Assembly: GCA_963843255.1 (NCBI GenBank)
Contig: CAWJJQ010000003.1
Location: 434,001 to 498,000, forward strand
DNA length: 64,000 bases
Source of the DNA: Bog-159 sp963843255
Lineage (GTDB): Bacteria; Acidobacteriota; Terriglobia; Bryobacterales; Bryobacteraceae
Reading direction: 5' to 3'
Of the stretch, positions 1 through 7,554 are shown one piece after another (position 1 is the stretch's first letter; each line of letters opens with the position of its first letter). The translations under genes and the position numbers were made by a program. The notes beneath the pieces were generated by a model, which was given only the letters and a program-made list of their open reading frames with translations, was not told the DNA's origin and made no database searches.

Positions 1-590
1 CGCTGGATGCGTTCGGCGTCGCGGGCGGTCAGGGAGCGGATGTAGGTCATCACGATCAGGTCCCAGCGGGTAGCGCCGAAATCGAAGCGATCGTCGCTAG
101 AGACCAGCGCGTGGATCGTCACGCCGGATTTGGCGGCGTTGGCCCCGGCTTGGCGTACGGCTTCATCGGAAGGATCGAAACCTGTCACGTCCCAGCCTTG
201 CATGGCCAGAAATATGGAGTTGCGCCCCGGGCCCATGCCGATATCGAGCGCCTTGCCGGGCTTGCGGCCCTCGATGGCGCCGGCCAGCAGGGCATTCGGC
301 GTGCGCACAAAGATCGGATCGCTGCCGCCGTAAACCTTGTTCCAGAGCACCTTGGCGCCATCCGGACGGACGAATGCCAGATGCCCGAGACGATCGCATT
401 CGCGCTCCGCTTCGGCGGGCGGGATGCCCTGGCGAATCAGTTCTTCGCGATAAGGGCGGAGCAGATTGGCCGGCTTGCTATTGGGCGGCTGGGCGCTCAG
501 CCATTCAAGGAAGGCTTTCCAGCGCGCTTCCGGATCCGTTTGCGCGCACAGCAGCATGCCGGCGACCACAAACCAGATCCCGCGTCTCAT
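1..590 (-). CDS. Class I SAM-dependent methyltransferase with N-terminal export signal (3' end cut by window edge)
   Basis: About 196 codons are present; the C-terminus lies outside the window. SAM-binding motif I (ALDIGMGPGR) is near residues 114-123, followed by an acidic strand end (GFD, D139), which is the standard class I methyltransferase layout. The first 17 residues (MRRGIWFVVAGMLLCAQ) look like a signal peptide, which is unusual because SAM is cytosolic; residues 20-90 form a helical pre-domain. The start is chosen because its ATG overlaps the stop of the upstream dehydrogenase gene (ATGA), implying translational coupling. The methyl acceptor cannot be told from sequence. Family assignment is firm; export is inferred. 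Confidence 0.8.
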   Translation of the reverse strand, partial: MRRGIWFVVAGMLLCAQTDPEARWKAFLEWLSAQPPNSKPANLLRPYREELIRQGIPPAEAERECDRLGHLAFVRPDGAKVLWNKVYGGSDPIFVRTPNALLAGAIEGRKPGKALDIGMGPGRNSIFLAMQGWDVTGFDPSDEAVRQAGANAAKSGVTIHALVSSDDRFDFGATRWDLIVMTYIRSLTARDAERIQ

Positions 591-1537
591 CCCAGCAGCA
601 CTTTCAGCGCGCCCTTCCGCGCGGCCCGCTCGAAGGCGCGCGGCGCCTCTTTGAGCGGCAGGCGTTCGGAGATCATTTCCTCCACCGGGATCAGATGGCG
701 GTTGAGCAGATCGAGGGCCGGCTCGAAGCGGCCGCAGCGGGATCCCACCAGTGTGACTTCGTTGACGATCACGGGAGCCGTATCCACCCCGGCGAGGCCG
801 TGCGTGGTGGATTTCAGGATTACCGTGCCGCGCGGGCGGGTCATACCCACGGCTTCGCGCAAGCCGTCGCGCGAGCCGGTGGCATCCACCACCCAGTCAT
901 AAGCCATTTCCGGCAGCTTGCCCGAGGTCGCCTCCGTGTCCACGCCGGCATGGTTGGCAATGGCCAGCTTTTCGGGGTGGCGGCCGAACTCGTGGACCCG
1001 ATAACCATGGGCATCCAGCACCATCGCGATGAGCAGCCCGAGTTTGCCGTCACCCAGAACCGCCACCTGGGAGCCGCATGGAATGGACACCTGGTCGAGG
1101 ATCTCGCAAGCGGCGGCCAGGGGTTCCACGAAAACGGCGCGCTCCGTGGGCAGCGTATCCGGGAGAACGTGCAAATTGGCTTCGGGCAGCGTAAGGAATT
1201 CGCGGAATGCGCCGGGATGCCGCACGATCCCCAGCACCGAGCGCTGCGGGCAATGCCGGCCGAGGCCGCGCCGGCACCAGTCGCAGCAACCGCAGGCCAG
1301 GTTGATCTCCCCCACCACGCGGCGGCCGGTTAAGCCGGGGGAATCGGCCTCCACTACCTCGCCCACGAACTCGTGGCCGGGCGTGCCCACGAAGCCGTAG
1401 TAGCCGCGCTGCAGTTCGAGATCCGTATTGCAGATGCCGCCGCACAGCAGGCGGATCAAGGCGTAGCCCGCGGGACGGTGGGGGTGCGGCACATCGCGCG
1501 TTTCGACGCGTCCGTTTTCGAGGTGTACGGCCAGCAT
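587..1537 (-). CDS. Zinc-dependent alcohol dehydrogenase-like protein (MDR superfamily)
   Basis: A 316-residue medium-chain dehydrogenase. The catalytic-zinc region is seen as GICNTD (C36, D39) and GHE (H55, E56). A structural-zinc lobe with spacing Cx2Cx2Cx7C lies at C82, C85, C88 and C96. A Rossmann glycine motif (GDGKLG) follows in the second half. The family oxidises or reduces alcohols, polyols or aldehydes with NAD(P); the substrate here is unknown. An in-frame extension to 1573 is possible, but the ATG at 1537 starts at the usual family N-terminus and lies 6 nt after a TATACT box, fitting a leaderless transcript. The gene overlaps the downstream methyltransferase by 4 bp. Confidence 0.85.
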   Translation of the reverse strand: MLAVHLENGRVETRDVPHPHRPAGYALIRLLCGGICNTDLELQRGYYGFVGTPGHEFVGEVVEADSPGLTGRRVVGEINLACGCCDWCRRGLGRHCPQRSVLGIVRHPGAFREFLTLPEANLHVLPDTLPTERAVFVEPLAAACEILDQVSIPCGSQVAVLGDGKLGLLIAMVLDAHGYRVHEFGRHPEKLAIANHAGVDTEATSGKLPEMAYDWVVDATGSRDGLREAVGMTRPRGTVILKSTTHGLAGVDTAPVIVNEVTLVGSRCGRFEPALDLLNRHLIPVEEMISERLPLKEAPRAFERAARKGALKVLLG

Positions 1538-1593
1538 GCGGTTAGTATAACTGCCGCTGGATGGCGCCAGCACCGCCGCTATAATTAAGCTTC
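1538..1593. promoter_or_regulatory. Divergent compact promoter region, both transcripts apparently leaderless
   Basis: Only 56 bp separate the two start codons. On the plus strand TATAAT (1580-1585) ends 8 nt before the thrC ATG. On the minus strand TATACT (1549-1544) ends 6 nt before the dehydrogenase ATG. Neither start has a Shine-Dalgarno sequence. Since transcription normally begins about 6-8 nt after a -10 box, both messages would start at or next to their start codons. No good -35 hexamer is seen for either. Confidence 0.5.
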
Positions 1594-2898
1594 ATGCAAG
1601 CTGAACTCATCTGCTTCGAGGGGGGCTGCCGAGCGCGCTTTCCGATCACCGAAGCGATCTACAATTGCCCGCGCTGCGGCGGCCTGCTGGAGGTCGCTTA
1701 TCCTCCGCCGGCGGCTTCCCCGGGCGAGTTGAAAGCCATCTGGCGGGAGCGGCGCACGTCGAATGCGCCTCTCGACCAGAGTGGCGTCTGGCGCTATCGC
1801 GAGATCATCCCGTTCCTCGAAACCCATGACCCGGTAGTGACGCTGCGCGAGGGCAATACGCCGCTCCTCGATGCGCCGCGCGCCGCGGCTTATGGGGGCC
1901 TCGACGCGCTTACCTTCAAACATCAAGGTTTCAACCCCACCGGATCGTTCAAAGACAACGGCATGACCTGCGGCGCCTCCCAGGCACGGCGCCTAGGCAT
2001 GTCGCGCGTGGCGTGCGTTTCCACAGGCAACACATCGGCGTCCATGGCCGCTTACGCCAGCGCGGGCGGTCTCGACCCCATCGTTTTCATCCCGCACGGC
2101 AACATCTCGTACGGCAAGCTGGCCCAGGCGCTCGAGTACGGCGCCAAGACGCTGCAGGTGGAGGCCAACTTCGATCAGATCCTGGCCCTGGTGCGCACCC
2201 TGGCCAAGCGGCTGGGCATTTATCTGCTCAATTCCATCAATCCGTTTCGCATCGAGGGACAGAAGACGATCATTGTCGAGATGCTGGACCAGCGGGACTG
2301 GAATCCGCCCGATTGGATCGTGCTTCCAGGCGGCAATCTGGGCAATACTTCCGCGTTTGGGAAAGCCTTGCGCGAGCTACAGGCGCTCGGGTTCATCACG
2401 CGCATGCCGCGGCTGGCCGTAATTCAGGCTGCCGGCGCGGCGCCGTTTTACGAGCTGATGCGCGCACCCGGCGCGGGCTTTCATGCGGTGAGCCATCCGG
2501 AGACGCTGGCCACGGCGATCAAGATCGGCGATCCGGTTTCGTGGCCCAAAGCTTTGCGCGAAGTCGCCTGTTCGGGCGGCACGGTAGAGAAGGTGACCGA
2601 ACAGGAGATTGCCGACGCCAAGGCGGTCATTGGCCAGTGCGGTATCGGCTGCGAGCCGGCATCCGCGGCGACTTTGGCCGGCATTCGTAAGTTGACTAAA
2701 TCCGGTGCCATCGCGCCCGGTGCGGACGTGGTCGCCGTCCTTACCGGCAACCTATTAAAAGATCCGGATTATATCTACCGCTATCACACCGGCAAGCTCG
2801 AAGCGCCCGGCGGAACGCCGATTCATTCCCAATTCGGCAATCAGCCTGTCGTCGTGCCAAACGATGCCGCCAGAATCGCTGACCTGCTGGGAAAATAA
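1594..2898 (+). CDS. thrC: Threonine synthase with N-terminal zinc ribbon
   Basis: 434 residues; converts O-phosphohomoserine to threonine with pyridoxal phosphate in the cytosol. The N-terminus carries a zinc-ribbon-like cysteine set (C7, C12, C25, C28) found in many archaeal and bacterial threonine synthases. The PLP lysine is expected at K120 in FNPTGSFKDNG, the conserved fold-type II site. A phosphate-binding glycine/asparagine segment (PGGNLGN) follows near residue 250. Length matches the family. No other threonine-pathway gene is adjacent, and the gene diverges from the dehydrogenase. A TATAAT box ends 8 nt before the ATG. Confidence 0.95.
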   Translation: MQAELICFEGGCRARFPITEAIYNCPRCGGLLEVAYPPPAASPGELKAIWRERRTSNAPLDQSGVWRYREIIPFLETHDPVVTLREGNTPLLDAPRAAAYGGLDALTFKHQGFNPTGSFKDNGMTCGASQARRLGMSRVACVSTGNTSASMAAYASAGGLDPIVFIPHGNISYGKLAQALEYGAKTLQVEANFDQILALVRTLAKRLGIYLLNSINPFRIEGQKTIIVEMLDQRDWNPPDWIVLPGGNLGNTSAFGKALRELQALGFITRMPRLAVIQAAGAAPFYELMRAPGAGFHAVSHPETLATAIKIGDPVSWPKALREVACSGGTVEKVTEQEIADAKAVIGQCGIGCEPASAATLAGIRKLTKSGAIAPGADVVAVLTGNLLKDPDYIYRYHTGKLEAPGGTPIHSQFGNQPVVVPNDAARIADLLGK

Positions 2899-2952
2899 AT
2901 TTAAGATTAAAACCCCCTTGATTCCACATAGTACTTCTGATACAGGTTTACT

Positions 2953-3117
2953 ATGAGTAATGGCAAAATACAGTTACGCAGTTTTGCGTCAATAAATGAG
3001 GAATTGAAAGACCTTTACTACAGGAGGACCGAAGTGGACAACCTCATCCGCTGCCTCGAAGAGTATTCGGATGTTCAGGCTAAGATTTCGCGCCGCGAGC
3101 AGCTAAAGAGCGCCTGA
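2953..3117 (+). CDS. Small hypothetical protein (54 aa)
   Basis: An open frame from ATG to TGA in a locally AT-rich stretch, with codons shifting to GC-rich toward the end. The product is charged and probably helical (EELKDLYYRRTEVDNLIRCL, then a K/R-rich tail), like a short coiled coil. Inside it, AGGAGG sits 6 nt before an in-frame GTG (3034), so a 27-residue form is possible. The last 38 bp overlap antisense the end of the thioredoxin gene. I do not recognise a family; this may be a real small protein or chance. Confidence 0.35.
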   Translation: MSNGKIQLRSFASINEELKDLYYRRTEVDNLIRCLEEYSDVQAKISRREQLKSA

Positions 3118-4078
3118 TGCGTTCCGCCAGCGCGTCGTAAGTCATGGCGCCTGGGTGATAAAGACGGACAACCCCGCTGCCGTCGAGCAACACCAGGGTT
3201 GGGGTGGTACTGCAACCGTATCGCTCGAAATTCTGTGAACTGAGGGGAACGGGTGTGCTGCCGAGCGCGCTGTAATACTGCCGCCACACTTGTTCGATAT
3301 AGCGGGTTTCCACGTCAGGTGTCGCATCTTCCGCCGTCGTATAACCGTATAATTGGGTCGGCGCAATCAGCGCCAGGCCCTTAGGCCCGAACTCCACCAT
3401 CAACTTCGCCAGAATAGGCGCCTCTGCTTTACAGTCGGGGCACCAATGTGCCCAGAAGAAGAGCAGCACGGTGTGTCCCTTGAACGCCGCAAGCGATGGC
3501 GGGCGTGCTCCCAGCCAGTGGGCCGAATCGAGCGCCGGCGCAGGCTTGCCCTCCATGCTGAGTAAGTTGATATTCTTCTGAATACGCGGCGCAATCGGTG
3601 TACCATGCCACGTGCTCAGCTCGCTGTTCAGATACGCGGCGGCTTCCGGACGCTGGCCCTGTGCCGCCAGCACTTGCGCGTGCACTTCGATGGCGGCGCC
3701 CAGGGCGGTCGCCACCGGCGCGGGCGCGGATCCCTGGCGATTGAGTAGCTCGACGGATAGCTTGCGTGCCTCGGTGGCATAGCCGTCGGCGCGTGCATAC
3801 TGCCTTGCGTCCAGCGTTCCCCGCGCCAGCCAGGAGAGCGCCTCCAGCATCTCGGGCGTCACCCCTACCGTGGAGCGATAGCTTTGAATTTCACGATCCG
3901 CCAGGGCGAAGTTGTGCGCGTCGCACGCGGTCCGCACGGCCGCCACGATATCGCCCACGGCCGCGAGCGCCGGTTGGGCCGGCACACAGGCCAGCAGCAG
4001 CCCCAGCACGATTGTGGGGCAGGCACTCTGCCTGCGGCGGACTCTCAGTCCGCCAGCGTGCCCGAGCAATGGCCTCAT
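3080..4078 (-). CDS. TlpA/thioredoxin-like secreted protein with helical N-terminal domain
   Basis: 332 residues. An N-terminal hydrophobic segment (about residues 22-40, ending QPALAA) looks like a signal peptide. Residues 45-170 are alanine-rich and helical, suggesting a TPR-like region. The C-terminal domain is a TlpA/AhpC-type thioredoxin fold with the active site WCPDC (C213, C216) and a cis-proline loop (CSTTPTL). Such proteins reduce or exchange periplasmic disulfides; the partner is unknown. The start is supported by an ATGA overlap with the upstream LysR stop. Residues about 9-22 are encoded by a short palindromic repeat (B1), so the true N-terminus might begin further in. Confidence 0.8.
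   Translation of the reverse strand: MRPLLGHAGGLRVRRRQSACPTIVLGLLLACVPAQPALAAVGDIVAAVRTACDAHNFALADREIQSYRSTVGVTPEMLEALSWLARGTLDARQYARADGYATEARKLSVELLNRQGSAPAPVATALGAAIEVHAQVLAAQGQRPEAAAYLNSELSTWHGTPIAPRIQKNINLLSMEGKPAPALDSAHWLGARPPSLAAFKGHTVLLFFWAHWCPDCKAEAPILAKLMVEFGPKGLALIAPTQLYGYTTAEDATPDVETRYIEQVWRQYYSALGSTPVPLSSQNFERYGCSTTPTLVLLDGSGVVRLYHPGAMTYDALAERIRRSLAARGAKS
4013..4054. repeat. Short double-hairpin repeat, family B copy 1 (inside a coding 5' end)
   Basis: Two adjacent hairpins, GCAGGC/GCCTGC with a 5-nt loop, then GGCGGACT/AGTCCGCC around CTC. The same GTGGGGCAGGC plus second hairpin with CTCA layout recurs near 21541, 22029, 25061 and 44953. This copy lies inside the predicted signal-peptide region of the thioredoxin-like gene. 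Confidence 0.7.
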
Positions 4079-4968
4079 TGCGCGGCTGCCGGTTGCTCCC
4101 GCAGCAGGTTCAGAAATGCCTGCGCGGCCAGGTTGAATTTCTTGCGCTTGCGATGCACGATGCCCACCGGGCGCAGCAACTCCGGTGCGTGAAGGGGCAG
4201 CGAGACCAGCCGGCCCTGCGCGATTTCGGTCTGCATCGTGCGCGCCGGCAGGATGCTGATCCCGGAGCCCAGCGCCACCGCTTCCTTGATGGTCTGGATG
4301 TTGTCGAACTGCATTACCTGCCGCACCTCGACATCGTGGTCGCGGAAGAAGCGGTCCAGCTCGCGGCGGATCAGCAGGTCCTCGTCGAAGCCGATGAAGT
4401 CCTGACCGTTCAGGTCGGCCGGTTGCAGCATGGATTTGGCGGCCAGCGGATGCGACGGGGCCAGCGCCACGGCCATCTGTTCCTTGCGCCACGGAATTAC
4501 GGCCAGCTCCCGTTTTGCGACGGGATAGCTGACCAGGCCAAGGTCGGCATGATCGGCCAGCACCGCCTCGTAGATTTTGTCGGGGCGCAGGTAGTCGACA
4601 TGCAACTGGGCTTGCGGGTGCCGCCGCTCGAACTGCTCGCGCAGGCGAGACATCTCGGAGAGGCCGATCGAGTAGATGGACGCCACCCGGACAGCGCCTT
4701 CGGCGGCGCCCTTGAGTTGTTGGAGTGAGACCAGAAACTGCTCTTCCCGGCGCAGGATGTCCCGGCAGTATTCCGCGTAGATCTTGCCGGCATCGGTCAG
4801 AGCCAGGGGTCGTGTGCTGCGGTCCACCAGTGGCAGGCCCAGCCGCCGTTCTACTTCCTGGACGTGTTGCGTTGCCGCGGACTGGCTGATGCCGCAATGC
4901 GCGGCGGCCCGGCTGATGCTCCTGGTTTGGGAAATTTCCTTGAAAAGCTTGGCTTCAGAGAGGTGCAA
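4075..4968 (-). CDS. LysR-family transcriptional regulator
   Basis: 297 residues, normal LysR length. The N-terminal winged helix-turn-helix covers residues 1-60 (SISRAAAHCGISQSAATQHV is the recognition region). The C-terminal periplasmic-binding-like effector domain covers about 90-290. The stop overlaps the start of the TlpA-like gene by 4 bp, so regulator and thioredoxin are probably co-transcribed. Sixteen bases upstream of the ATG is a perfect 7-bp inverted repeat, a candidate self-binding site. The inducer and regulon are unknown; a link to thiol or sulfur chemistry is only suggested by the neighbour. Confidence 0.9.
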   Translation of the reverse strand: MHLSEAKLFKEISQTRSISRAAAHCGISQSAATQHVQEVERRLGLPLVDRSTRPLALTDAGKIYAEYCRDILRREEQFLVSLQQLKGAAEGAVRVASIYSIGLSEMSRLREQFERRHPQAQLHVDYLRPDKIYEAVLADHADLGLVSYPVAKRELAVIPWRKEQMAVALAPSHPLAAKSMLQPADLNGQDFIGFDEDLLIRRELDRFFRDHDVEVRQVMQFDNIQTIKEAVALGSGISILPARTMQTEIAQGRLVSLPLHAPELLRPVGIVHRKRKKFNLAAQAFLNLLREQPAAAQ

Positions 4969-4983
4969 ACAGCCCTATTGTAA

Positions 4984-5007
4984 CATAAGCGTAGCTTATG
5001 CTTATGC
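4984..5007. promoter_or_regulatory. Candidate LysR operator (perfect dyad)
   Basis: CATAAGC-gta-GCTTATG is a perfect inverted repeat (4984-5000), followed directly by another CTTATGC (5001-5007). It lies between the divergent-side start of lysR (4968) and the end of the quinoprotein gene (5048). Position and symmetry fit a LysR autoregulatory site; binding is inferred. Confidence 0.5.
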
Positions 5008-5047
5008 TCGCGGGCGCGACGGGCCATGCCGCCTGATATTGCCCGCG

Positions 5048-6622
5048 TTAACGGGCAGCCGGCAGTGCGAAAGCCACCAGCGTATCGCCGGCTCCGACTA
5101 AGATGTACTGCTTGCCGTCAAGTAGGTAGGTGATCGCGCCGTTCGCCTGGTTGGCCCCCACACTGGTGTGCCACAAGGTGGCGCCTTTCGCCGCATCCAG
5201 CGCCAGCACGTGTCCGGAACTGTCTCCAGTGAACAGCAGGTTCCCCGCCGTCGTCAGCAGCCCCGGCCCCATTGCGCCGATGTCGTGCGACCACCGGATC
5301 TCCCCCGTTCGATAATCGATGGCCTCGATCGTCCCGGGGTAATTGAGAAAATCGTCGCGTCCGGCGAAGCCTTCCGCTTTTCCCTCCGCGGTCAGATAAA
5401 ACACGCTATAGCTCTGCGACGCAACCACGTAGAACAAGCCCGTCATCGGATCGAACGTCGGGGCAAACCAGTTCGACGCGCCATTTGAACTGGGAGAAAC
5501 CAGCGTTCCATTCCGGGAAGGCTCTTTCTTTGGATCGGGAATCGGTTGCCCGTTCGCATTCAGACCCGCGCTCCAGTTGCTCTTGATGAATGGGGTGGTC
5601 AGCAGGTGTTCGCCGTTCGCGCGATCCAGCACAAAGAAGTATCCATTGCGGCTGGCCTGTGCCAGGAGTTTGCGCGGCTGCCCTTTGAACTCCGCGTCGA
5701 ACAAAATGGGCGTCTGCACCGCGTCCCAATCGTGCGTGTCGTGAGGCGAAACCTGGTATCCCCATGCCATCTTTCCGGTCTGCACGTTCAGGGCTACAAT
5801 CGAGCAGGTCCACAGATTGTCGCCCTTGCGTCCTGCACCGGCATGCACGGGGTTGGGATTCCCGGTGCCCCAATAGATCAACTGCAGCGCCGGATCGTAA
5901 GTGCCCGTCATCCAGGTCATGCCGCCGCCGTGGCCGCGTGAGTCGTCATCCGGCCAGCTCTCGGCGCCGGGTTCGCCCTTGTTCGGCTCCGTGTTCCAGC
6001 GCCACTGCAGATCGCCTGTTTCCGCATCGTGCGATTCCAGATACCCGGGATTATCCAGCGAATCGCCGCCCACGCCGGTAATGATATGGTTTCCCGCGAC
6101 CAGCGGCGACATGGTGCAGAAGTATTCCAGCTTTACGTCCGCTATTTGCTTGCGCCAGCGCTCCGTCCCGTTCTTGGCATTGAGTGAAATCAGGTTGCAG
6201 TCCGGTGTCTCGAAGTACAGCCAGTCTCCCCACATGGCAACTCCGCGCTGCCCGATGTGATTGCCCTCGTTCTGCGGGTATTTGAAATGCCAGATCTCCC
6301 GCCCTGTCCGCGCGTCTACCGCCCAGACATTATCGGGCATCGTGAAGTATAGGATTCCGTTGACCTCCAACGGCGTCGATTTAACCACCGAACCAAAACC
6401 GCCCGCGCCGTAATTCGTGGCACGGTAAACCCAAGCCATCGACAATGCCGCCACATTCGACGCATTGATCTGGTCGAGTGAACTGAAGCGTCTTCCTGAG
6501 TAGTCGCCATTATAAGTCGGCCAGTTCGTCGTGGCAGGCTTCAGCAGCGCGTCGGCAGGCAGTTGCTGCGCATTGCCGGTCAGCGGTATCCAAAGCAGCA
6601 GCGCCAGGGCCGTGGCTCTCAT
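5048..6622 (-). CDS. PQQ-dependent quinoprotein alcohol dehydrogenase family protein
   Basis: 524 residues with a signal peptide (about 1-19). The body is an eight-bladed-type PQQ propeller with repeated tryptophan-docking segments such as AVDARTGREIWHFKY, LISLNAKNGTERW and ALDAAKGATLWHT. The N-terminal NWPTYNGDYSGRRFSSLDQI is typical of methanol/ethanol dehydrogenase relatives. No adjacent Cys-Cys pair is seen, so the vicinal disulfide of classical methanol and ethanol dehydrogenases is missing, and the protein is shorter than those. It probably oxidises an alcohol or sugar in the periplasm and passes electrons to the cytochrome encoded just upstream, with which it overlaps by ATGA. Substrate unknown. 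Confidence 0.85.
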   Translation of the reverse strand: MRATALALLLWIPLTGNAQQLPADALLKPATTNWPTYNGDYSGRRFSSLDQINASNVAALSMAWVYRATNYGAGGFGSVVKSTPLEVNGILYFTMPDNVWAVDARTGREIWHFKYPQNEGNHIGQRGVAMWGDWLYFETPDCNLISLNAKNGTERWRKQIADVKLEYFCTMSPLVAGNHIITGVGGDSLDNPGYLESHDAETGDLQWRWNTEPNKGEPGAESWPDDDSRGHGGGMTWMTGTYDPALQLIYWGTGNPNPVHAGAGRKGDNLWTCSIVALNVQTGKMAWGYQVSPHDTHDWDAVQTPILFDAEFKGQPRKLLAQASRNGYFFVLDRANGEHLLTTPFIKSNWSAGLNANGQPIPDPKKEPSRNGTLVSPSSNGASNWFAPTFDPMTGLFYVVASQSYSVFYLTAEGKAEGFAGRDDFLNYPGTIEAIDYRTGEIRWSHDIGAMGPGLLTTAGNLLFTGDSSGHVLALDAAKGATLWHTSVGANQANGAITYLLDGKQYILVGAGDTLVAFALPAAR

Positions 6623-7554
6623 TTCAAAGTCTCCAGGTAAGCCAGCATGTTGTGCATGTCATCATCCGTGTACTTCGGGAGCAGCGCCGCGTGCGCGGCT
6701 CGTGGATCCTGTATGTCCACTGTCACGTTTTCGCGCGTGAACGAGTAATGCCAGCCCCCCGAGTCGCGCAGGGACACCGTGAACTCGTCCAGATGGTCCA
6801 GCGTGCCGGATACCTCCTCTCCTGAAGGCAAATGCACCGTCACTTTGGTGGGCGCGGGAGGTTTCACGGATCTTCCCAGAAACATATCGATCATGTTCGG
6901 CGCGGGATATAACATCCTGCGCTGAAGCTCCACCGGCTCGTACTTGGCGGCGATGTGCGCGAGGTCGCCTGACGGGGAGTGACAATGGCCGCAGTGTCCT
7001 TCGCCGTTGAAGAACGTTTCGCCTTTCCGGGGATCTCCGGTTATGAGATCCCCGATCTTATAGGCGAACCGGTTCGATACGTCCGCCGCGCGCGAGTGCA
7101 GGAAGGTAGAGATGTCCGCGATCTGCTCCGCGGAAAGCGAGGCAAAGGCCGGCATGCCCCGGTCGGGCCTGCCATCGCGGATAACCGGGCCGAGTGTATC
7201 GCCCTTGTTGTCGTGCAACACCAGCGCCGAGCGAACCAGGTCGGGCCCGCTCTTGCCGTGGGCGTCGTTGCCGTGACAGAAACCGCAACTGGGTACAAAG
7301 ATCTTTCGGCCGCGTTCCACGGTTGCCGCATCGTAGTGCGGGAGGCCCATTAGGGCGGAGAGATCGGGCCGCGCTTTCTCCTTCTGCTCGGCGCCTTTCT
7401 TCTGCTCCGCCTTTTCCGCGCCGGCCACCTGGTCGGCTTGCCAGGCGTTGAGCGAAGCAGCAAAGAACAACACGGCGACGGTCCGAGCCGCGCGCGTGAG
7501 CAAGCGGTCTTTAGCCTTTCCCCCCAGCCCGCTACAGCTTCTTGAGATAGTCAT
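6619..7554 (-). CDS. Di-haem cytochrome c, predicted electron partner of the PQQ dehydrogenase
   Basis: 311 residues with two haem c sites: CGFCH (C90, C93, H94) and CGHCH (C188, C191, H192). M134 in RGMPAF is a likely axial ligand of the first haem. A hydrophobic export signal lies about residues 25-40, followed by a Lys/Glu-rich linker (45-63). The C-terminal third (about 225-290) looks like a beta-rich domain (VTVHLPSGEEVSGTLDHLDE). The start chosen has AAGGTGG just upstream and overlaps the end of the TIM-barrel gene by 23 bp. Residues about 6-25 are encoded by repeat C1, so the signal peptide was partly built from, or interrupted by, repeat DNA. Confidence 0.85.
   Translation of the reverse strand: MTISRSCSGLGGKAKDRLLTRAARTVAVLFFAASLNAWQADQVAGAEKAEQKKGAEQKEKARPDLSALMGLPHYDAATVERGRKIFVPSCGFCHGNDAHGKSGPDLVRSALVLHDNKGDTLGPVIRDGRPDRGMPAFASLSAEQIADISTFLHSRAADVSNRFAYKIGDLITGDPRKGETFFNGEGHCGHCHSPSGDLAHIAAKYEPVELQRRMLYPAPNMIDMFLGRSVKPPAPTKVTVHLPSGEEVSGTLDHLDEFTVSLRDSGGWHYSFTRENVTVDIQDPRAAHAALLPKYTDDDMHNMLAYLETLK
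7483..7535. repeat. Dispersed repeat family C, copy 1
   Basis: Core GCGCGTGAGCAAGCGGTC preceded by CCGAGCC, then a tail resembling CTTTAGCCTTTCCCCC and ending at the stop codon of the TIM-barrel gene. It also forms part of the 5' coding region of the cytochrome gene. Related copies lie at 8567, 12149 and (weaker) 33678. Confidence 0.7.

Noticed and set aside
4079..4897. N-terminal half of a 605-codon minus-strand frame leading into the thioredoxin-like gene
   Set aside because: It is the shifted shadow of lysR, which has full family signatures; the ATGA overlap identifies the true thioredoxin start at 4078.
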